Origin: Bacteroidales bacterium
GTDB lineage: Bacteria > Bacteroidota > Bacteroidia > Bacteroidales > UBA932
Length of the DNA: 12,656 bases
Direction: 5' to 3'
Assembly (NCBI GenBank): GCA_024681565.1
Contig: JAILAO010000056.1
Location: forward strand, 1 to 12,656
Shown: piece by piece, positions 7,772 through 12,656 of the stretch
Numbering within the stretch: the first letter of the stretch is position 1
Layout of the letters: every line of letters starts with the position of its first letter
Translations under genes and position numbers: made by a program
The notes under the pieces: model-generated
What the model was told of the DNA's origin: nothing
What the model saw: only the letters and a program-made list of their open reading frames with translations
The model's database searches: none

Positions 7772-7798
7772 ATGAGTATGGCATTTCCGAACGTATGA
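7772..7798 (+). other. Possible 8-codon leader ORF overlapping the queA start
   Basis: ATG at 7772 opens a short frame encoding MSMAFPNV, and its TGA stop (7796-7798) overlaps the queA ATG as ATGA. It fills half of the 57-base gap between the TPR gene and queA. Such an arrangement could couple translation, but an ORF this short may arise by chance, and there is no Shine-Dalgarno sequence in front of it. Confidence 0.2.
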
Positions 7799-8865
7799 AA
7801 CTCTCACAATTCGACTTCGAACTCCCGCAGGAGAGAATCGCCACGGAACTGATGCCCGAAATCGACGGGCACATCCAGTGGCGGGATGAGTGCAAACTGA
7901 TGGTCCTGCACAAGGATACCGGTGAGATCGAGCACCGCGTGTTCAAGGATATCATCGACTATTTCGACAAACGCGACCGCTTCGTCCTCAACGACACCAA
8001 GGTCTTTCCGGCCAAGCTCTTCGGCAAGAAAGAGAAGACCGGAGCCGACATCATGGTGTTCCTGCTGCGCGAGCTCAACCGGGAACCCCGTCTCTGGGAC
8101 GTGATCGTGGATCCCGCCCGGAAGATCCGCATCGGCAACAAACTCTACTTCGGCGAAGACGAGAGCATGGTGGCCGAGGTAATCGACAATACGACTTCCC
8201 GCGGACGCACCCTGCGCTTCCTGTATGACGGGCCGTACGACGAGTTCAAGGCCGCCCTCTTCGCCCTCGGCCAGACCCCCGTTCCCGAGTGGGTCAAACA
8301 GACCCCTACGCCGCGGGATGCCGAAGAGTTCCAGACGATCTTCGCCCGGAACGAAGGCGCCGTCTCCGCACCGGCCGCCGGCCTGCATTTCAGCAGGGAG
8401 CTGCTCAACCGGATGATTCTCAACGATATCGACAAGACCTTCATCACCGTCCACATGGGCATCGGACATTTCCGCACCGTGGATGTGGAGGACCTTTCCA
8501 AACACCGGATGGACGGCGAGCGTTTCATCATCAGCCAGCAGGCTGCGGACGAGATCAACCAGACCAAGCGCGACGGACACAAGATCTGCGCCGTCGGCGT
8601 GACCGTGATCCGGGCCCTGGAGACCTATGTCACCACGGACCGGGAAGTCCGGGCCAACGACACATGGACCAACCGCTTCATCTTCCCGCCCTACGAGTTT
8701 TCCATTCCGGACGCCATCGTCTCCAATTTCCACCTGCCGGAATCCACCATGCTGATGTCCGTGGCGGCTTTCGGCGGCTACGAAAAAGTGATGAACGCCT
8801 ACCAGAGCGCCCTGGACAACGGCTACCGTTTCGGACCGTACGGGGACGCGATGCTGATCATCTGA
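7795..8865 (+). CDS. queA: S-adenosylmethionine:tRNA ribosyltransferase-isomerase QueA
   Basis: QueA transfers and isomerises the ribosyl group of SAM onto preQ1 in the tRNA wobble position, giving epoxyqueuosine. The protein has 356 residues, a typical family length, and is cytoplasmic. Family signatures are intact: FVLNDTKVFPAKLFGKK near 62-78, APAAGLHF near 193-200, TVHMGIGHFRTV, the segment SNFHLPESTMLM near 312-323, and the terminal YRFGPYGDAMLI. The sequence style (GADIMVFLLRELNRE, DPARKIRIGNKLYFG) is that of Bacteroidota QueA. No other queuosine gene is in the window, and I found no preQ1 riboswitch in the 57-base upstream gap. The TPR gene lies upstream on the same strand; a read-through transcript is possible, as no clear promoter is visible. 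A strong terminator follows at 8886-8916. Confidence 0.97.
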   Translation: MKLSQFDFELPQERIATELMPEIDGHIQWRDECKLMVLHKDTGEIEHRVFKDIIDYFDKRDRFVLNDTKVFPAKLFGKKEKTGADIMVFLLRELNREPRLWDVIVDPARKIRIGNKLYFGEDESMVAEVIDNTTSRGRTLRFLYDGPYDEFKAALFALGQTPVPEWVKQTPTPRDAEEFQTIFARNEGAVSAPAAGLHFSRELLNRMILNDIDKTFITVHMGIGHFRTVDVEDLSKHRMDGERFIISQQAADEINQTKRDGHKICAVGVTVIRALETYVTTDREVRANDTWTNRFIFPPYEFSIPDAIVSNFHLPESTMLMSVAAFGGYEKVMNAYQSALDNGYRFGPYGDAMLII

Positions 8866-8885
8866 TCCCCCCGGGATTCCGACCG

Positions 8886-8916
8886 AAAAACCGCTTGAAC
8901 GTTCAAGCGGTTTTTT
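8886..8916 (+). terminator. Rho-independent terminator after queA (bidirectional palindrome)
   Basis: Bases 8886-8915 are a perfect 30-base palindrome centred on AACGTT. The GC-containing arms CCGCTTGAA and TTCAAGCGG are flanked by A5 on the left and T6 on the right. As RNA it folds into a strong hairpin followed by a U tract, 20 bases after the queA stop codon. Because it is symmetric it could terminate from either side. Confidence 0.9.
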
Positions 8917-8917
8917 C

Positions 8918-8925
8918 TATCTTTG
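8918..8925 (+). promoter_or_regulatory. -7 promoter element TATCTTTG for dprA
   Basis: An exact TAnnTTTG match starts two bases after the terminator U tract and ends 24 bases before the dprA ATG at 8950. The best -33 candidate (CTTG at 8893-8896, 21 bases upstream) lies inside the terminator arm. The fresh promoter directly after a terminator marks dprA as the start of a new unit that can include tatD and the asparaginase gene. Confidence 0.75.
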
Positions 8926-8949
8926 TCCCAGACTGAAACACTATGAAAA

Positions 8950-10119
8950 ATGGACAAAGACATCTCTCCCCTGGTGAGCGCCATCGCGCTCAACGCCATC
9001 TTCGGCAACGAGCCGAAGTTTTCCCACCACCTGATCGACGCCCTGGGCTCCGCGGAAGCGGTTTTCGCGCTTTCCGCCCGGGAGCGGCTGGAATTGTTCG
9101 GACCTTATCATTCCCGCGCCGCCCGGATCGGACCGGACGCCCTGAAGGCCGCGCAGGCCGAATACGAACGCCTTTCCGCGCGCGGCATCCAATTCCTCAG
9201 CATCTTCGACGACAGTTATCCGGAGCCGCTCCGGGAGTGTCCGGACGCGCCGTTGCTGCTCTATGTACGCAGCGCAACCCCGGCGGCGGAACTGTTCGGC
9301 AGCCGTCCGTCCGTCGCCGTCGTCGGGACGAGGGACCAGAGCCCCTACGGACGGGAATGTTGCCAGCGCATTGTGTACGCCCTGGCCGAAGCGCCGGCCA
9401 AACCGCTGATTGTCAGCGGCCTTGCCCTCGGCGTAGACATCACCGCCCACACCGCCGCCCTCGAAAGCGGACTGCCGACCGTCGGGGTCAGTCCGGTGGG
9501 CGTCGAGGACGTCTATCCGCGGAGGCACCTGGCTTTCGTGGAACGGATGACCGCCACGCCCGGCTGCGCCCTGATTACGGATTACCCGCCCGGCACGGAG
9601 CCGCTGCCCTTCAATTTCCTGCGCCGCAACCGCATCATCGCCGGACTCGCCGGCGCCACCGTACTCGTCGAATCCCGGATCAAAGGCGGCGGGATGATCA
9701 CCGCGCGGATGGCGGCCGGATACGGCCGGGACGTTTTCGCGGTCCCGGGCCGCATCGACGACCTGCGGTCGCAGGGCTGCAACCAGCTGCTGCGCGAACA
9801 GCTCGCCGCCCCCGCATCCTCCCCCGAAGCCCTGCCCGTCGCACTCGGCCTGGGACGGCGCCGCCGGACCCGCAGCGCCGATCTCGCCGACGCCGTGCGC
9901 GAACGCTTCTCCCGGGCCCTGCCGGCCGCGGAAGTGGAGCGGCTGGTCCGGATCGCCGTCCTGATCCGGGAACAGCGCGGCATCTGCCTAGACGAACTGT
10001 GCCGGGAGGCCGCCCTCGGATATGCCGAAACCGCCCGTACGGCCGGACTGCTGGAAGAAGAAGGATTCATCGGCATCGATCTGCTGCAGCGCTGCTCCAT
10101 TAAAGTAAAAAATGCTTAA
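8950..10119 (+). CDS. dprA: DNA-processing protein DprA
   Basis: DprA binds incoming single-stranded DNA and loads RecA during natural transformation, and it is also widespread in species not known to be competent. The protein has 389 residues. A helical N-terminal region (about 1-75) resembles the SAM/HhH-like part. The Rossmann-like DNA-binding domain shows VAVVGTRDQSPYG from about 122, IVSGLALGVDITAH from 154, and the RRNRIIAGLAGATVLVE segment from 225, followed by GGGMITARMA and VFAVPGRIDD. After an arginine-rich linker (about 297-305), the last 60 residues form a winged-helix (DML1-type) end. The ATG at 8950 is chosen because it begins the conserved N-terminus; an ATG at 8943 is in another frame. 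The gene ends at a TAA that is part of a -7 element for tatD, 11 bases before it. Confidence 0.96.
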   Translation: MDKDISPLVSAIALNAIFGNEPKFSHHLIDALGSAEAVFALSARERLELFGPYHSRAARIGPDALKAAQAEYERLSARGIQFLSIFDDSYPEPLRECPDAPLLLYVRSATPAAELFGSRPSVAVVGTRDQSPYGRECCQRIVYALAEAPAKPLIVSGLALGVDITAHTAALESGLPTVGVSPVGVEDVYPRRHLAFVERMTATPGCALITDYPPGTEPLPFNFLRRNRIIAGLAGATVLVESRIKGGGMITARMAAGYGRDVFAVPGRIDDLRSQGCNQLLREQLAAPASSPEALPVALGLGRRRRTRSADLADAVRERFSRALPAAEVERLVRIAVLIREQRGICLDELCREAALGYAETARTAGLLEEEGFIGIDLLQRCSIKVKNA

Positions 10120-10124
10120 CTTTG
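10117..10124 (+). promoter_or_regulatory. Possible -7 promoter element TAACTTTG overlapping the dprA stop
   Basis: TAACTTTG fits TAnnTTTG, and its first three bases are the dprA stop codon. It lies in a local AT-rich patch (about 10100-10124) within otherwise GC-rich coding sequence. It ends only six bases before the tatD ATG, so transcription would start at or next to the start codon. No clear -33 element is visible. Confidence 0.4.
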
Positions 10125-10130
10125 TCCAGG

Positions 10131-10901
10131 ATGGAGTTCATCGACACGCATACCCATACCTATGACGAGGCTTTCACCGGGTGCGAGGACGAGATTGTCG
10201 CGCGCGCCCTGGCCGCCGGCGTATCCATCCAGCTGCAGGCCGACGTGGATTCGCGGGAACGGGAGCGGATGTTCGCCCTGGTGGAGCGGCATCCCGGTGT
10301 CCTGCGCCCGATGCTCGGGCTCTATCCCGGCTCGGTGGACAGGGACTGGCGCCGCGAAATCGACGCGCTCGAAGCCTGGCGCGGCCGCGGGATCGTCGCC
10401 GTCGGCGAGATCGGGCTCGACTACCACTACGGGGCTGACTTCAAGGAAGAACAGAAAGAAGCCTTCCGCACCCAGCTGGAACTCGCCGCATCCTGGGACC
10501 TGCCGGTAAACATCCACCTGCGGGAGGCCACGGAAGACTTTTTCGCCATCCTGGGCGATTGCCGGCACCTCCACCTGCGGGGCAACCTCCACGCTTTCAG
10601 CGGCAGCGCCGAAACCTTCGGCCGGCTGCAGCGCCTGGGCGGGGACTGGTATGTGGGCATCGGCGGCGTGCTGACCTTCAAAAAAGCCTCCATCGCCGAA
10701 GACATCAAGCGCATCCCGCTGGACCGCATCCTGCTGGAAACGGACGCTCCCTACCTGACTCCGGTCCCCCACCGCGGCGAGCGCAACGAAAGTGCATACA
10801 TCCCCGTCATCGCCGCCTTCCTGGCCCGCCAGAAAGGGATCGGCGTCGAAGAGGTCGCCGCCGTCACCACCGCCAACGCCAAAAGATTATTCTCCATATG
10901 A
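10131..10901 (+). CDS. TatD family metal-dependent hydrolase (DNase)
   Basis: TatD proteins are TIM-barrel metal-dependent hydrolases of the amidohydrolase superfamily; several act as 3'-5' or AP-type DNases and some as D-aminoacyl-tRNA deacylases. The protein has 256 residues, the family norm. The full metal-site set is present: HTH (His7, His9), Glu93 in GEIGLDYHYG, His129 in NIHLRE, His154 in LHAFSG, and Asp205 in LLETDAPYLTPVPHRG. The ATG at 10131 is fixed by the conserved opening MEFIDTHTHTYDE; an in-frame TTG at 10122 is part of the promoter-like motif. It follows dprA by 11 bases, and its stop overlaps the asparaginase start (ATGA at 10898-10901). The cellular substrate here is not evident. 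Confidence 0.95.
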   Translation: MEFIDTHTHTYDEAFTGCEDEIVARALAAGVSIQLQADVDSRERERMFALVERHPGVLRPMLGLYPGSVDRDWRREIDALEAWRGRGIVAVGEIGLDYHYGADFKEEQKEAFRTQLELAASWDLPVNIHLREATEDFFAILGDCRHLHLRGNLHAFSGSAETFGRLQRLGGDWYVGIGGVLTFKKASIAEDIKRIPLDRILLETDAPYLTPVPHRGERNESAYIPVIAAFLARQKGIGVEEVAAVTTANAKRLFSI

Positions 10902-11965
10902 AACTGAATTTCAAACTGTTTCCGGAAAAAGCCACCCAGACGGCCGTCCTGCTGATCTACACGGGCGGCACCATCGGGATGAAAGAAGATCCGGAGGACG
11001 GAACCCTCAAGCCTTTCGACTTCAGCGGGATTCTCGAAGAGGTTCCCGAACTGCGGAAGTTCGCCATGAAGATCGACTCCTTCACCTTCAATCCGATCAT
11101 CGATTCCTCCGACGTCGAACCCTCTCTGTGGCAGGCTCTTGCGCGTCTTATCCAAGAACGCTACGACGACTACAGCGGCTTCGTCATCCTCCACGGCACC
11201 GACACGATGGCCTATACGGCGTCGGCCCTGAGTTTCATGCTGGAGAACCTCGGCAAACCCGTCGTCTTCACCGGAAGCCAGCTACCGATCGGCCGGCCCC
11301 GTACCGACGGGAAGGAGAACCTGATTTCCGCCGTCGAGATCGCCACGGCCCTGGATTCCCACGGGCATCCGATGGTCCCGGAAGTCTGCATCTGCTTCAA
11401 TTCCCAGCTCCTCCGGGGCAACCGCAGCGTCAAGGTCAACGCCACCGGCTTCGACGCTTTCAAGTCCCCCAACTACCCGCTGCTCGCGACGGCCGGCATC
11501 AACATCAAGTACAACAACAGTTTCATCCATTACGGCGCCGACCGCCGCAAAGGGCTCACCATCCACACCGACCTGGACACGCGGGTGTCCGTGCTCAAGC
11601 TCCACCCCGGCATCACCGAGCAGGCCGTCCGCGACATCCTGCTCGGAGACGGCTCGCGCGCCGTCATCCTGGAGACCTACGGGTCCGGCAACGCCCCCTG
11701 CCGCCCCTGGTTCCTGGCGCTGGTCCGGGAAGCCTCTTCGCGCGGCAAGATCCTGTTCAACGTGACCCAGTGCCTGAGCGGCGACGTGGACATGGATATC
11801 TATGCGACGGGAAGGTCCCTCAAAGACGCCGGCGTCATCTGCGGACACGATATCACGACCGAGAGCGCGCTCGGCAAACTCTTTTACCTGATGGGGGAAC
11901 ACGCAGACAATGAGAAAGTCAAAGAGTTGCTGGAGAAGAACCTGAAGGGGGAAATCTCAAAATAA
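10898..11965 (+). CDS. ansA: Type I L-asparaginase
   Basis: This enzyme hydrolyses L-asparagine to aspartate and ammonia. The protein has 355 residues and no signal peptide, consistent with the cytoplasmic type I enzyme. The two catalytic threonine motifs are intact: YTGGTIGM with Thr22, and HGTDTMAYTASALSFM with Thr101 and Asp102. FTGSQLPIGRPRTDGKENL and the C-terminal domain (LETYGSGNAP, FNVTQCLSGDVDMDIYATG) also match. The type I Bacteroidota form has some N-terminal extension before TGGTIG, as here. The start at 10898 is chosen for its ATGA overlap with tatD; the same frame is open far upstream within tatD, but that translation is a shadow of the tatD gene. It appears to be the last gene of the dprA-tatD-ansA unit, although no hairpin terminator follows. 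Confidence 0.95.
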   Translation: MKLNFKLFPEKATQTAVLLIYTGGTIGMKEDPEDGTLKPFDFSGILEEVPELRKFAMKIDSFTFNPIIDSSDVEPSLWQALARLIQERYDDYSGFVILHGTDTMAYTASALSFMLENLGKPVVFTGSQLPIGRPRTDGKENLISAVEIATALDSHGHPMVPEVCICFNSQLLRGNRSVKVNATGFDAFKSPNYPLLATAGINIKYNNSFIHYGADRRKGLTIHTDLDTRVSVLKLHPGITEQAVRDILLGDGSRAVILETYGSGNAPCRPWFLALVREASSRGKILFNVTQCLSGDVDMDIYATGRSLKDAGVICGHDITTESALGKLFYLMGEHADNEKVKELLEKNLKGEISK

Positions 11966-12060
11966 GTATTGATAAATGAAAAATTTTTGCTAAATTGCAC
12001 CGCTTTTAGATATTTAAGCACGCATATAATTATCACAACTAATACATTATTAAATTCATT
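11966..12060 (+). promoter_or_regulatory. AT-rich promoter and leader region of the ExbB/TolQ gene
   Basis: This 95-base gap is strikingly AT-rich beside its GC-rich neighbours. A plausible promoter is ATTG at 11968-11971, a 19-base spacer, and TAAATTGC at 11991-11998, an imperfect match to TTTG-N19-TAnnTTTG. It predicts a leader of roughly 55 nucleotides that is A/U-rich up to the ATG and lacks a Shine-Dalgarno sequence, a pattern known for well-translated Bacteroidota genes. I see no riboswitch-like structure and no strong hairpin. Confidence 0.5.
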
Positions 12061-12656
12061 ATGAAAAAGTTTTTCATGTTTTTGGCAGGTGCGGGCTCTA
12101 TGGTCCTCTCTGCAACCAGCGCATTCGCCCAGGAAGAGATGAGCGCAGCCGATCTCCTCAGCGGCAGTGAGCAGCCCCTCAACCAGGCGCTCAAGCAGAA
12201 ATTCATCGAAGGTGGTCCTGGATTCATGTCCCTGATCATCATCTGCTTGATCATCGGTCTCGCCCTTGCTATCGAGCGTATCCTCTATCTCTCCTTCTCC
12301 AAGATCAACACCAAGAAGCTTGTCGAGAAGGTCGAGGCTGCTCTCAACGAAGGTGGTATCGAGAAGGCCAAGGAGGTCTGCCGCAACACCCGCGGACCTG
12401 TTGCCAGCATTTTCTATCAGGGTCTCCTGCGCTACGACCAGGGCCTCGACGTGGTTGAGAAGACCATCGTTTCCTATGGTTCCGTGCAGCAGAGCCAGCT
12501 GGAGAGCGGCCTTTCCTGGATCTCCCTGTTCATCGCCATCGCCCCGTCCCTCGGATTCCTCGGTACGGTTATCGGTATGATCAACGCCTTCGATGCCATC
12601 CAGGCTGCCGGTGATATCTCCCCGAACGTCGTTGCAGGTGGTATGAAGGTCGCCCT
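12061..12656 (+). CDS. exbB: MotA/TolQ/ExbB-family proton channel protein, 3' truncated by window edge
   Basis: ExbB/TolQ proteins form the inner-membrane proton channel that energises TonB-dependent uptake or the Tol system. The reading frame starts at the ATG at 12061 and is open to the window edge (198 codons). It begins with a Sec-type signal (MKKFFMF, then hydrophobic residues, and SATSAFA-Q with likely cleavage after residue 23). A short periplasmic segment follows, then TM1 at about 55-78 (FMSLIIICLIIGLALAIERI), a cytoplasmic helical region rich in Lys/Glu, and TM2 from about 150 with SLGFLGTVIGMINAFDAI. The chain continues into ISPNVVAGGMKVA, the strongly conserved approach to the last helix. 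The third membrane helix lies outside. Codon use differs from its neighbours, with frequent GGT and GCT, suggesting high expression. I expect exbD-like genes next, but they are not visible. ExbB is favoured over TolQ by overall look only. Confidence 0.88.
   Translation, partial: MKKFFMFLAGAGSMVLSATSAFAQEEMSAADLLSGSEQPLNQALKQKFIEGGPGFMSLIIICLIIGLALAIERILYLSFSKINTKKLVEKVEAALNEGGIEKAKEVCRNTRGPVASIFYQGLLRYDQGLDVVEKTIVSYGSVQQSQLESGLSWISLFIAIAPSLGFLGTVIGMINAFDAIQAAGDISPNVVAGGMKVA

Noticed and set aside
7738..7794. preQ1 riboswitch before queA
   Set aside because: The 57-base gap lacks a stem with the C-rich loop and A-rich tail of a preQ1 aptamer, and no pseudoknot could be drawn.
8943..10103. 386-codon open frame overlapping dprA in another frame, starting at an ATG 7 bases before dprA
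   Set aside because: Its translation is arginine-, proline- and glycine-rich with no motif, while dprA carries every family signature; this is a high-GC shadow.
10559..10897. In-frame upstream extension of the asparaginase gene inside tatD
   Set aside because: The extra 113 residues are a low-complexity Pro/Arg/His-rich translation of tatD in the wrong frame; the asparaginase N-terminus begins at 10898 with an ATGA overlap.
11979..11990. A5-T5 palindrome after the asparaginase gene as a terminator
   Set aside because: It has no GC pairs and no loop; it is better explained as part of the AT-rich promoter region of the next gene.
1..12656. Mobile element, CRISPR array, phage or defence island, or novel multi-gene system
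   Set aside because: No transposase, integrase, direct-repeat array, inverted-repeat ends, toxin-antitoxin pair or biosynthetic core gene was found; the gene content is housekeeping.

Overview
The window looks like an ordinary chromosomal segment from a GC-rich member of the Bacteroidota, most likely an uncultured gut- or rumen-type Bacteroidales. The supporting signs are Bacteroidota-type -7 promoter elements (TAnnTTTG, found as TATCTTTG and TAACTTTG), almost no Shine-Dalgarno sequences, lipoprotein signals ending in LAAC or LAGC, and protein variants of QueA, RsmF and the SRPBCC family typical of this phylum. The lineage is inferred; no rRNA or tRNA gene is present. Eleven complete or nearly complete protein genes and one C-terminal fragment fill almost all of the sequence.

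Layout. Positions 1-3348 run rightward: the tail of a membrane protein (possibly a NuoM-like proton-translocating subunit), an M13 zinc metallopeptidase lipoprotein, and a LolC/LolE-like (FtsX-type) ABC permease, with gaps of only a few bases. Positions 3371-5266 run leftward: a NUDIX hydrolase followed by a cysteine-rich lipoprotein of unknown function. The NUDIX gene is separated from the next rightward unit by a compact divergent promoter region, in which two -7 elements sit back to back and form a perfect 16-bp palindrome (5278-5293).

Positions 5310-7737 form a tightly overlapped rightward cluster: an SRPBCC-fold protein, an RsmF-type rRNA cytosine-C5 methyltransferase with a shortened N-terminus, and an exported TPR protein. 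queA (queuosine biosynthesis) follows at 7795-8865 and ends at a strong hairpin terminator. The terminator abuts a new promoter that drives dprA. tatD and the type I asparaginase gene follow, joined by an ATGA overlap. After an AT-rich leader of about 95 bp, an ExbB/TolQ-type proton channel gene starts and runs off the right edge.

Most genes are housekeeping: tRNA and rRNA modification, transformation and recombination (DprA), nuclease, asparagine catabolism and TonB energisation. I see no mobile element, CRISPR array, phage gene, defence system or biosynthetic cluster. The points worth a second look are mainly regulatory architecture (palindromic divergent promoter, terminator-promoter fusion, a possibly leaderless tatD, a tiny leader ORF on queA), plus the uncharacterised lipoprotein, the N-terminally reduced RsmF and the exported-type N-terminus of the ExbB protein.
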